DNA of 64,000 nucleotides from Sediminicola arcticus (GTDB lineage: Bacteria; Bacteroidota; Bacteroidia; Flavobacteriales; Flavobacteriaceae), in NCBI RefSeq assembly GCF_040566695.1, contig NZ_JBEXAE010000005.1, positions 248,001-312,000 on the forward strand, written 5' to 3'. The notes under the pieces are model-generated. The model ran no database searches. It was not told the origin of the DNA and was given only the letters and a program-made list of their open reading frames with translations. Of this stretch, positions 1 to 8,089 are shown in pieces. Position 1 is the stretch's first letter, and every line of letters starts with the position of its first letter. The translations under genes and the position numbers were made by a program.

Positions 1-999
1 AAATCCCCATTCCTCACCCACAGTGCTAAAAATATAATCGGTATGTTGTTCGGGTACAAAGTCACCTTTGGTTCTGGTGCCTTCCATAAAGCCCTTACCA
101 AAGAAACCTCCAGATTCAATAGCTTTTTCTGATTGATAGGTATTATATCCAATTGTTTTGTTGATCTCCTCTAATTTAATAGGGTCTTTTTCCAATCTCA
201 GCCAAAGACTAAAACGATCCCTATGCCTTTGTTCGAAAACACTATTAAAAACGAAGTTTACCGAAAGGGATAATACAATAGCAATGACAAAAAAGATTAG
301 GATGGGCATTGCGGGAACCCTGAAAGATTTCTTTTTCAACAAAAAGAATAATGCAATTACTATACCCAGCACTATACCTACCCATATAGTGCCGAACATC
401 AGGGTGGTTATAAAGACTAGGATGACCAAAAATAGAATGCTCAAATAATAAAGAGGTAGACCTTCTCGAAATAGCACAAAAATTAAGGCAAAGAATACCA
501 GAGCACTTCCGGGATCTGGTTGTGGGATAACAAGTATAGCCGGTATCAAAATGATTAAAAAGGCGTAAAATTGATCTTTACCTCGTTTTATATCGGTCTG
601 AATGTCACTCAAATATTTAGCTAGAGCTAAGGCTGCACCCACTTTTGCCAACTCAGAAGGCTGTAGGTTGAAAAAACCAAGATCGTACCAAGAAGTTGCT
701 CCAGCTATGGTTTTACCAAAAACAAAGAGACCAACTAATAAGATGAGGGAAATAATATAAATAACACTGGAAAAGCGTTCGTAAAAGTCTGCCTCAATCC
801 CGAGTATAATAATAATAGAAAAGATACTTATAAAAATAAAAAAGAGCTGTTTGCCATAAAGGGTGCTAAAATCTAACAGGGCCTTGTTTTCTTCTGAATA
901 GGTGCTAGAGTAGATGTTGATCCATCCGATGCCTATCAGTAAGAAATAGATTAAAACGGTTAACCAATCTATACGTTTTAGGATGCTTTTACCAGACAC
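1..999 (-). CDS. rodA: RodA, SEDS peptidoglycan glycosyltransferase (C-terminus beyond window)
   Basis: Membrane peptidoglycan polymerase of the elongation machinery, partner of PBP2. The reading frame is open from a GTG at 999 to the window edge, about 333 residues. It starts VSGKSILKRIDW and has several hydrophobic helices. It contains the SEDS signatures QPSELAK and QPDPGSALVF, and ends near HTDYIFSTVGEEWGF, the conserved late loop of the family. The GTG start overlaps the end of mrdA by 11 bases, which implies translational coupling; no ATG is better placed. It is the last visible gene of the mre operon. The last transmembrane part lies outside the window. The identity is secure from motifs and context. 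Confidence 0.93.
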   Translation of the reverse strand, partial: MSGKSILKRIDWLTVLIYFLLIGIGWINIYSSTYSEENKALLDFSTLYGKQLFFIFISIFSIIIILGIEADFYERFSSVIYIISLILLVGLFVFGKTIAGATSWYDLGFFNLQPSELAKVGAALALAKYLSDIQTDIKRGKDQFYAFLIILIPAILVIPQPDPGSALVFFALIFVLFREGLPLYYLSILFLVILVFITTLMFGTIWVGIVLGIVIALFFLLKKKSFRVPAMPILIFFVIAIVLSLSVNFVFNSVFEQRHRDRFSLWLRLEKDPIKLEEINKTIGYNTYQSEKAIESGGFFGKGFMEGTRTKGDFVPEQHTDYIFSTVGEEWGF

Positions 1000-2857
1000 G
1001 CTCGTTTATTATAAAAGGTTGGCCGCTATGAGGTTTGGCATATTCTGCTTCCAGTGTTTTCTCTAACATTCTTTTTTCTAGATCTGTTCTTGTGATTTCT
1101 CCTTTGAGGTATTTTTCTATTAACAAGGAAGCAATATGTCCTGCATATCTAGAGCCAAAATAACCATGTTCTATATATACAGCTATTGCGATTTTGGGAT
1201 TTTCTACTGGCGCAAAGGCTATAAAGACAGAATGATCCGTTAGTTGTGTTTTTACACCGTCAATTCTTGTAAAATTCTCAACGGTTCCAGTTTTTCCCGC
1301 AATTTCAATTCCAGGTATTTGTAACCTGCTAGCCGTTCCCTGTTTGTACACTAGGGCCATTCCATTCACAACAGGATCAAAGTGTTTCCTATCTATGGTA
1401 GTTTGTTTTGCTTGGGTAAACTCCGGGATGCTAATATCCTTGTCCTCAATTTTCTTAAGTACGTGAGGTGTGTAGTAAAAGCCTCTATTGGCAATGGCTG
1501 CTGTCATATTGGCCAATTGAATAGGAGTAGCCGAAACTTCACCCTGTCCTATAGAATTGGAAATAATATAGGAAGAAGACCAACGATTATCGCCATACCA
1601 CTTATCGTAATATTCTTTACTAGGAATTCTTCCTCTTTTACCGGTTGGAAGATCATACCCAAGAAAATCTCCAAGGCCAAAGCTCTTCATATGTTTTTCC
1701 CATACATCCATACCTTCGTCCGTCGTTGGGAATTGTTCGTAAATTTTCCTAAAAGTACCAGCAAAATAGGCGTTACAGGAATTATAAATTCCTGAAGTCA
1801 TATCTCTCATGCCACCTCCACAGTGGCACCCTCTTTTTGTGCTACCTACATAAAACCCATGGTAACACATTATTTTAGTGTCTGGTGTAATAGCACCTTC
1901 CTGCAGGGCAACAAGGGCGTTTAATATTTTAAAGGGCGAACCTGGAGAGGTTTCAGCCAGAAGGCTTCTATCGTAGGTGGGCTTGGAGATAGAATCATAA
2001 TATAGTTCCGTATAATTTTTAGATCGCTCTCTACCTACTAATAAGGCAGGGTCATATGTAGGACCTGATATGAGCGCTAAAATTTCTCCTGTACTGGGTT
2101 CAATAGCAACTATACCACCGTGCTTTCCATGCATTAAAAGCTCTCCGTATTCCTGAAGTTTCTTATCTATGGTTACGTGAATTTCTTTTCCCTGCTCGGG
2201 TAAGGTATCCAATATTCCATTTTTATACGGTCCAATATCTCTATTAAAACGGTCTTTTTGAATGTATTTCACCCCTTTTTTACCTCTTAGAATATCTTCA
2301 TATTCTTTTTCTATCCCAGTTTTTCCTAACAACTCTCCTTGTTTGTAATAGGGGTTGTTAGCAAGGTCTCTTTCATTTACCTCACTGATATATCCCAACA
2401 CGTTAGCTCCGCTAGCGGTGTCATAGTAGCGCAATGATCTTTTCTGAATATAGAAACCGTCATATTTCCTCATTTTTTCTTGAAGACGCGCATAGTCTTC
2501 CTTAGATAATTGATGCACTAGAACAGAGGGAAGTCTTGGGGAATATATTTTGGCTTTGTTTAAATTTTTTATGAATTGCTCTTTTTCAAGCCCTAAAAGG
2601 TTACAGAATTCCAAAGTGTCCAAGGGTTTTACATCTTTGGGAATGACCATAACGTCATAGGCAGGTTGATTGGCTACCAATAGCTCTCCATTTCTATCAT
2701 AGATGTAACCCCTTTCTGGATAATCATATATGGCCTTAACCGCCACATCTTCAGATACTTTTTCTTTAGTGTTATTAAATACCTGGAGATAGGAAAGTCT
2801 ACCAATAAAGGTAAATCCTATAAGAATAATGATGGCGGAAAGAAGAAATTTATTCAT
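989..2857 (-). CDS. mrdA: Penicillin-binding protein 2 (MrdA), class B transpeptidase
   Basis: DD-transpeptidase that crosslinks peptidoglycan during elongation with RodA and MreBCD. It has 622 residues: an N-terminal membrane anchor (about 5-25), a PBP dimerisation domain (about 45-220) and a transpeptidase domain. The active-site motifs are visible: SPFK at 307-310 (SxxK), SCN at 360-362 and KTG at 522-524. A cysteine-rich loop (CYHG...CHCGGG, about 331-349) sits between the first two. It overlaps mreD by 8 bases upstream and rodA by 11 downstream, so the block is one operon. Length and motifs are those of an intact enzyme. Confidence 0.96.
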   Translation of the reverse strand: MNKFLLSAIIILIGFTFIGRLSYLQVFNNTKEKVSEDVAVKAIYDYPERGYIYDRNGELLVANQPAYDVMVIPKDVKPLDTLEFCNLLGLEKEQFIKNLNKAKIYSPRLPSVLVHQLSKEDYARLQEKMRKYDGFYIQKRSLRYYDTASGANVLGYISEVNERDLANNPYYKQGELLGKTGIEKEYEDILRGKKGVKYIQKDRFNRDIGPYKNGILDTLPEQGKEIHVTIDKKLQEYGELLMHGKHGGIVAIEPSTGEILALISGPTYDPALLVGRERSKNYTELYYDSISKPTYDRSLLAETSPGSPFKILNALVALQEGAITPDTKIMCYHGFYVGSTKRGCHCGGGMRDMTSGIYNSCNAYFAGTFRKIYEQFPTTDEGMDVWEKHMKSFGLGDFLGYDLPTGKRGRIPSKEYYDKWYGDNRWSSSYIISNSIGQGEVSATPIQLANMTAAIANRGFYYTPHVLKKIEDKDISIPEFTQAKQTTIDRKHFDPVVNGMALVYKQGTASRLQIPGIEIAGKTGTVENFTRIDGVKTQLTDHSVFIAFAPVENPKIAIAVYIEHGYFGSRYAGHIASLLIEKYLKGEITRTDLEKRMLEKTLEAEYAKPHSGQPFIINERVW

Positions 2858-3362
2858 TCTTTTTGGTGCTAAATAGTGAACTAATCAATAAACAAACCAA
2901 CAGTGTTACGGAGCTGGTTGATCCTACTTTTTTCAAAATTATCAGTAAATTGGAGAAACTGAAAATTTCTAGTGAAAAGAATACAATATGATGTATTAGT
3001 ATTAATAACGCAATAAATGTAATTTGTTGTGCCTTAGTGCTATTAGAAAGTTTAAAACTTTGAAATTCATAATTCACGCCAAAGCAAAATCGCATAATAC
3101 TTGGTCTTAAAAAGGCAATGGTTATAACGGAGGCCGTGTGTATCGCCATAGTGTCCGAAAAAAGATCTATGGTAAGCCCTAAAAAGAAACTTAACAAAAG
3201 AAAAAGAGTCCTGTTTTCTTTTATGGGATACCAGAATATAAAAAGAATATAAACCATTGGGTTTATATATCCAAAGAAATTTAGGTTATTAAAGACGAGT
3301 ACCTGAAAAAATACAAGTAGAAGAAAGCGAACGATATTTATAAAGTAGTATTTACTGGTCAT
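2850..3362 (-). CDS. mreD: MreD, rod-shape membrane protein
   Basis: Small integral membrane protein of the elongasome. It has 170 residues, almost entirely hydrophobic, with about five predicted membrane segments and few diagnostic residues. The assignment rests mainly on position: between mreC (11-base overlap at its start) and mrdA (8-base overlap at its end), the usual mreBCD-mrdA-rodA order. The segment IDLFSDTMAIH resembles the conserved L-D-F-S-G-x-x-G-x-H loop of MreD, with several changes. No other function is suggested. Confidence 0.9.
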   Translation of the reverse strand: MTSKYYFINIVRFLLLVFFQVLVFNNLNFFGYINPMVYILFIFWYPIKENRTLFLLLSFFLGLTIDLFSDTMAIHTASVITIAFLRPSIMRFCFGVNYEFQSFKLSNSTKAQQITFIALLILIHHIVFFSLEIFSFSNLLIILKKVGSTSSVTLLVCLLISSLFSTKKNE

Positions 3363-4170
3363 TTTCTAAATTAGATTCCAATTGTAATATCTCAGGTTTA
3401 TCTATGTTGTTGATGATGTACACGTTTTTAATATTGGTCATATCATTAAAAAGATCAACATCAATGCTGTAATAGCTTTTAGAGGTTGTTAAGTCGAAAG
3501 ATTTAATGGTCCCTATGGGAATGTTTTCTGGGAATATGCTAGAGCTTGCGCCCGTTACTATAGTATCACCAATCTTTAAGGGTACTAACCTAGGAATATC
3601 AACTAGTTGCACAACGTTAAACTTTTTTGCATTCCAAATCAAGGAACCAAAACGATCAGTATTCTTAATTTTGGCGTTGATGTTAGATTTGGTATTCAAG
3701 ATACTTTGTACAATTGCAAAATGTTTGGACGTGTTTTCTATGATCCCCAAAATACCCGTAGAGGTAATTACCCCCATATCCTGTTTTAATCCGTCTACTT
3801 TTCCTTTGTTGATGGTGATATAATTTCTAGGATTCGAAAAGCTGTTTTTGACAACTCTGGCAGAGGTTAAGATATAGGTGTTATTGGTGGTATCCAATTC
3901 TATTGCTTCAGGAACTTTAAGATTAAAAAGTATACTGTGTAGTCGTTTGTTTTCCTCCAAAAGTTTTTGATTTTCTGTTCCAAGGCCAAAATAGGAGGTA
4001 AAGTTGTTGGTGGTCTGGTATATGCCTCCAGTAAAACTATTGGCAGAATTTAAAAATCGCGACTTGTGAAAGGAATGTGATTGAACGGTAAGTGTAAAGG
4101 CAAATGTTAATAACAAGACATAAAGCAATAAGATTTTATATCGTATTATAAATCGAATAATCTGTTGCAT
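3352..4170 (-). CDS. mreC: MreC, rod-shape-determining protein
   Basis: Periplasmic scaffold anchored in the inner membrane, linking MreB filaments to the peptidoglycan synthases. It has 272 residues: a short cytoplasmic N-terminus, one membrane segment (about 12-30), a coiled-coil stretch with a leucine-rich pattern (about 65-90), then the two beta-barrel lobes. Recognisable family segments include the NKGKVDGLKQDMGV and GVITSTGILG region and the later GDTIVTGASSSIFPENIPIG. It lies about 90 bases downstream of mreB and overlaps mreD. Confidence 0.94.
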   Translation of the reverse strand: MQQIIRFIIRYKILLLYVLLLTFAFTLTVQSHSFHKSRFLNSANSFTGGIYQTTNNFTSYFGLGTENQKLLEENKRLHSILFNLKVPEAIELDTTNNTYILTSARVVKNSFSNPRNYITINKGKVDGLKQDMGVITSTGILGIIENTSKHFAIVQSILNTKSNINAKIKNTDRFGSLIWNAKKFNVVQLVDIPRLVPLKIGDTIVTGASSSIFPENIPIGTIKSFDLTTSKSYYSIDVDLFNDMTNIKNVYIINNIDKPEILQLESNLENDQ

Positions 4171-4262
4171 TCACTTTATCTATTTTGATGGGTTACAAAT
4201 ATGACCATCCACATAGGGTTCTTCCTAATGAAAAAATGACTTCCGTACGCTTTTTGTCTTAC

Positions 4263-5291
4263 TTATTTGATCAGGATACTTTTATATCGTTCCAAATTTT
4301 TCAACGCAATCCCAGTCCCTCGTACTACCGCCCTTAATGGATCTTCAGCTATGTAAACCGGTAAATCTGTTTTTTGTGATAGCCTTTTGTCCAATCCTCT
4401 TAACATAGAGCCTCCACCGGCCATGTATATTCCAGTATTATAGATATCCGCCGCCAATTCTGGTGGTGTTTGTGAGAGGGTCTCCATAACAGCGTCTTCT
4501 ACTCTTAAAATGGACTTGTCCAATGCTTTCGCTATTTCTCTATACGAGACTTGTACTTGTTTTGGTTTTCCAGTCAATAAATCCCTTCCTTGAACCGACA
4601 TATCTTCTGGAGGAGTTTGAAGATCTTCAGTAGCAGAACCAATGGTTATTTTTATGTTTTCTGCTGTGCTTTCCCCTACATATAGGTTATGTTGGGTGCG
4701 CATGTAATAGATGATATCATTGGTGAATACATCACCCGCAATTTTCACGGACTTGTCACAAACGATACCGCCAAGTGCAATAACCGCAATTTCTGTAGTA
4801 CCACCTCCTATATCTACAATCATGTTGCCTTTAGGCTGCATGATGTCTAATCCAATCCCAATAGCTGCCGCCATAGGCTCGTGTATCAAATAAACTTCTT
4901 TACCGTTCACCCGTTCCGCCGATTCCTTAACAGCACGCATCTCCACTTCCGTGATTCCAGAAGGAATACAAATAACCATGCGCAAAGCTGGTGGAAACCA
5001 TTTTTTCTTTAAGGCGGGTATATTTTTGATGAACATATTGATCATCTTTTCTGAAGCGTCAAAATCGGCAATTACGCCATCTTTTAAAGGTCGTATGGTT
5101 TTGATGTTCTCGTGAGTCTTTCCTTGCATCATGTTGGCCTCTTTCCCAACTGCAATTATTTTACCCGTTATCCTATCTCTAGCAACTATAGATGGACTAT
5201 CAACAACTACTTTGTCGTTATGAATAATAAGGGTGTTCGCCGTTCCTAAATCTATGGCAATCTCCTCAGTCAAGAAATCAAAAAATCCCAT
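4263..5291 (-). CDS. mreB: MreB, actin-like cell-shape protein
   Basis: Actin-fold ATPase that forms membrane-associated filaments and positions cell-wall elongation. It has 342 residues, the normal length. The start is MGFFDFLTEEIAIDLGTANT, where the DLGTANT phosphate-1 loop is diagnostic. The phosphate-2 loop (IVDIGGGTTEIAV) and the adenosine motif (YMAGGGSMLRGLD) are both intact. The N-terminal MGFFDF can serve as a membrane-binding helix. Only 55 bases separate it from purH, and a promoter-like element fills that gap, so mreB may have its own transcript in addition to readthrough. Confidence 0.97.
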   Translation of the reverse strand: MGFFDFLTEEIAIDLGTANTLIIHNDKVVVDSPSIVARDRITGKIIAVGKEANMMQGKTHENIKTIRPLKDGVIADFDASEKMINMFIKNIPALKKKWFPPALRMVICIPSGITEVEMRAVKESAERVNGKEVYLIHEPMAAAIGIGLDIMQPKGNMIVDIGGGTTEIAVIALGGIVCDKSVKIAGDVFTNDIIYYMRTQHNLYVGESTAENIKITIGSATEDLQTPPEDMSVQGRDLLTGKPKQVQVSYREIAKALDKSILRVEDAVMETLSQTPPELAADIYNTGIYMAGGGSMLRGLDKRLSQKTDLPVYIAEDPLRAVVRGTGIALKNLERYKSILIK

Positions 5292-5313
5292 TTATACAAA
5301 TTTGGTTTCGGAT

Positions 5314-5346
5314 TAAAAGTAAGTTTTATCGGTGAAAGTAACAAAA
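5314..5346 (-). promoter_or_regulatory. Candidate Bacteroidota promoter for mreB
   Basis: Reading the minus strand, TTTTG (5346-5342) is followed after 20 bases by TACTTTTA (5321-5314), one mismatch from the Bacteroidota -7 box TAnnTTTG with the expected -33 TTG and spacing. It lies between the purH stop and the mreB start. This is a sequence match only. Confidence 0.5.
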
Positions 5347-6879
5347 TTAATGTTTAAAATGTCGAGTACCTGTCATTACCATGGCGATTCCATTTTCATT
5401 GCAATAATCTATACTCAATTGGTCCTTGATAGAACCTCCTGGTTGAATCACACTTTTAACACCGCTATTGCCTGCAATCTCAACACAGTCTGGGAATGGG
5501 AAGAAGGCATCACTCGCCATAACCGAACCCTCAAGGTTAAAATTAAAAGACTGGGCTTTGTGGATTGCTTGGTTTAAAGCGTCGACTCTAGACGTTTGTC
5601 CAGTGCCACTAGCTAACAATTGTTTGTCTTTTGCTAAAACAATCGTGTTAGATTTGGTATGCTTGCATATTTTTGAAGCAAAAATCAAATCTTCAAGTTC
5701 ACCTTTAGATGGTTTGTTTTCTGTAGCGTAAGTCAAATCTTCAATAGCATCTGTTTTATTGTCCCTACCTTGAACTAAAACACCATTCAAGCAGGTTCTT
5801 AGCATACTTTCGGGCAGTTCAACATCGTTTTGAATTAAAATGATCCTATTCTTTTTTCCTTTCAATATTTCAAGGGCATCAGCTGCATATGACGGCGCAA
5901 TGACCACTTCGCAGAACAATTGGTGTATTTCCTCTGCTGTAGCTTTATCTATTTCCTTGTTGCTAATCAATACTCCGCCAAAGGCTGAAACAGGATCTCC
6001 GGCAAGGGCATCCATATAAGCTTGGTGAAGTGTATCTCTCATGGCAAGTCCACAGGCATTGTTGTGCTTTAATATAGCAAATGTTGGGGCGTCATTTTTG
6101 AACTCGTTCATTAAGTTCACTGCAGCATCTACATCTAAAAGGTTATTATAAGAAAGTTCTTTTCCATGTACCTTATGAAACATAGCATCAAAATCTCCAA
6201 AAAAGAAGCCTTTCTGATGTGGGTTTTCGCCATAACGTAGGACTTGTCCATTAGCCTCGCTAATTTTTAATACTGCTTCCTCGTGGTTCTTATTGAAGTA
6301 GTTAAAGATAGCAGTGTCATAGTGAGAGGAAACATTGAAGGATTTGGCTGCAAACCTCTTTCGGTCCTCTAGGGTAGTACTACCTTTGCCCTCTGTGATC
6401 AAATCCAGTACTTCACTATAATCGTCCATAGAGGACACACAAAGTACATCCTTGAAGTTTTTTGCGGCTGCCCTGATCAAAGAAATACCACCTATATCAA
6501 TTTTTTCAATGATATCTTGTTCTGAAGCTCCACTGGCCACCGTTTTCTCAAAAGGATAAAGATCAACAATGACTATATCCAATTGTGGAATATCAAATTC
6601 CTTCAATTGTTCTTGATCACCTTGATGATCCTGTCTATTTAAGATGCCTCCGAAAACTTTTGGGTGCAGGGTCTTTACTCTACCTCCTAAAATAGAAGGG
6701 TAGCTAGTTACATCCTCAACGGGTACTACTTTTATTCCCAATTCTTTAATGAACTTTTCTGTCCCTCCAGTTGAGTAAATAGTGATCCCTAGTTCATTGA
6801 ATTTTTGTACAATAGGCGCTAGTCCGTCTTTGTGAAATACTGAAATCAGGGCCGATGTAGCTTTTTTTGTGGTACTCAT
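5347..6879 (-). CDS. purH: PurH, bifunctional AICAR transformylase / IMP cyclohydrolase
   Basis: Catalyses the last two steps of de novo IMP synthesis: formyl transfer from 10-formyl-THF to AICAR, then ring closure. It has 510 residues. The N-terminal cyclohydrolase (MGS-like) domain carries STGGT and GGRVKTLHPK. The C-terminal transformylase domain has LKHNNACG, with the Lys-His of the catalytic KHNNPCG motif kept, and ends in the usual MVMTGTRHFKH. It is the first gene of a minus-strand run into the mre operon, a common flavobacterial arrangement. Confidence 0.97.
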   Translation of the reverse strand: MSTTKKATSALISVFHKDGLAPIVQKFNELGITIYSTGGTEKFIKELGIKVVPVEDVTSYPSILGGRVKTLHPKVFGGILNRQDHQGDQEQLKEFDIPQLDIVIVDLYPFEKTVASGASEQDIIEKIDIGGISLIRAAAKNFKDVLCVSSMDDYSEVLDLITEGKGSTTLEDRKRFAAKSFNVSSHYDTAIFNYFNKNHEEAVLKISEANGQVLRYGENPHQKGFFFGDFDAMFHKVHGKELSYNNLLDVDAAVNLMNEFKNDAPTFAILKHNNACGLAMRDTLHQAYMDALAGDPVSAFGGVLISNKEIDKATAEEIHQLFCEVVIAPSYAADALEILKGKKNRIILIQNDVELPESMLRTCLNGVLVQGRDNKTDAIEDLTYATENKPSKGELEDLIFASKICKHTKSNTIVLAKDKQLLASGTGQTSRVDALNQAIHKAQSFNFNLEGSVMASDAFFPFPDCVEIAGNSGVKSVIQPGGSIKDQLSIDYCNENGIAMVMTGTRHFKH

Positions 6880-6915
6880 TATTTGTGTGCTTATCTATTG
6901 AAATGAATAAGGACA

Positions 6916-6923
6916 CAAAAGTA
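6916..6923 (-). promoter_or_regulatory. Putative -7 box for purH
   Basis: TACTTTTG on the minus strand, 37 bases upstream of the purH ATG, matches TAnnTTTG exactly. I see no TTG at the standard -33 spacing. Confidence 0.45.
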
Positions 6924-6974
6924 GTTCTTTACCTTTAAAAAAGGGGGTAGGTTATCAACAAAACAACCAAAGTT

Positions 6975-7460
6975 TTAAAGAATTTTGGCCACTTCTTCAT
7001 TTACGAATTCCAAAAAGCGTTCATCCTCTGATGTAAATGGATCTGGCGTATTAGAATCAATGTCAATTTGCCCAATATTTTCCCCATTCACAAACAAGGG
7101 AACTACTATTTCAGCCTTAACGGTAATACTACACGCAATGTAGTTGTCCTGTGCCATAACATCCGGCACCACAAAATTCTGATTGGAGACTGCCACTTGT
7201 CCACAAATACCTTTTCCGAAAGGTATTATGGTATGGTCCGTAGGTGCACCAGCATAGGGTCCCAGTTTTAATTCGTTCTTGTCTCCATTTTTAAAATAAA
7301 AACCAACCCAATCGTAATGGGCAACGTTTTCTTTTAAAAGCTCGCAAATCTCTAGAAGTCTGGCATTAACATCTTTAGTTTTATTGTCAATTATTGATGT
7401 AACTCGTGGTTTTAAAGTAGCTAACATTAGGGTGTTTTTTGCAAAAATATTCAATTCCAA
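6975..7460 (-). CDS. GAF-domain protein, free methionine-R-sulfoxide reductase-like
   Basis: Likely cytosolic reductase of free Met-R-O (fRMsr family). A single GAF domain fills the protein. The motifs GKGICGQVA and NYIACSITVKAEIVVP match the two conserved cysteine regions (GVCG and HIACD) of fRMsr. The longest frame is 161 residues, but a Bacteroidota -7 box (TATTTTTG, 7449-7442) lies inside its first codons, so the ATG at 7427 (MLATLKPRV, 150 residues) is the likelier start. It is a single gene between purH and the divergent metal module. Substrate specificity is inferred from motifs only. Confidence 0.82.
   Translation of the reverse strand: MELNIFAKNTLMLATLKPRVTSIIDNKTKDVNARLLEICELLKENVAHYDWVGFYFKNGDKNELKLGPYAGAPTDHTIIPFGKGICGQVAVSNQNFVVPDVMAQDNYIACSITVKAEIVVPLFVNGENIGQIDIDSNTPDPFTSEDERFLEFVNEEVAKIL
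7442..7449 (-). promoter_or_regulatory. -7 box for the GAF/fRMsr gene
   Basis: TATTTTTG on the minus strand fits TAnnTTTG and lies 14 bases before the ATG at 7427. It supports that shorter start and a very short leader. No clear -33 element is visible. Confidence 0.45.
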
Positions 7461-7568
7461 GTTCTACGCCGCTTTTTTCGTTGAAAATTACATGGTGTCA
7501 TCATTTAAATTTTAGTTAATAATTTTAGGGGTTTTAAGAACGGATAGTTTATTTCGTATTTTTAATCC

Positions 7569-7982
7569 ATGAAATTAATATTTCAAAAGGTATTTTCCAT
7601 TATCATGGTTTTGTTTCTTATAGCCTCCACGGTCTCATGGACTATAGGATTACATTTCTGTGGAAAATCTTTAGTGGATATTGCTTTTTTTGACCATGCC
7701 AAAATATGTGGCATGGATCAGTCTTCAAATGGAAATTCTGAAACTACAGAATGGAACAACATGTCTTGTTGTGCCAGCGAATTAGCGGTGATTGTGGGTC
7801 AGGATGATGTAACAACATTCCACTTTGATAGTTCCATAGTACAGCAATTCTCTTCTATTGCATCAAATGCATCCTACGCCTTATTTATTGTTGCTGATGA
7901 GCTGGTAACATCTTACAATACATATTCACCTCCTACACTGGTCAGGGATTTGCAGCTTTTTGATCGTGTCTTTTTAATTTGA
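7569..7982 (+). CDS. HYC_CC_PP family protein
   Basis: Small exported or membrane-anchored protein of 137 residues, of a Bacteroidota family named for its invariant residues. All are visible: HFCGK near residue 29 (the HYC position), a CC pair in NMSCCAS, and the PP pair in TYSPPTLV near the C-terminus. An N-terminal hydrophobic segment (about 5-27) acts as signal or anchor. It immediately precedes a TonB-dependent receptor and an HMA-domain protein on the same strand. The His and Cys residues and this context suggest metal handling, probably copper; the biochemical role is not established. Confidence 0.85.
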   Translation: MKLIFQKVFSIIMVLFLIASTVSWTIGLHFCGKSLVDIAFFDHAKICGMDQSSNGNSETTEWNNMSCCASELAVIVGQDDVTTFHFDSSIVQQFSSIASNASYALFIVADELVTSYNTYSPPTLVRDLQLFDRVFLI

Positions 7983-8089
7983 TTTTTTTTAGATTATACG
8001 TTATTCTTCCCAATCAATGTTGGTAAGTAAAACGGAATTGAAAACGCCAATGGCTTCAATTTCCTGTTCCAATTATTTAAAAAAATTAA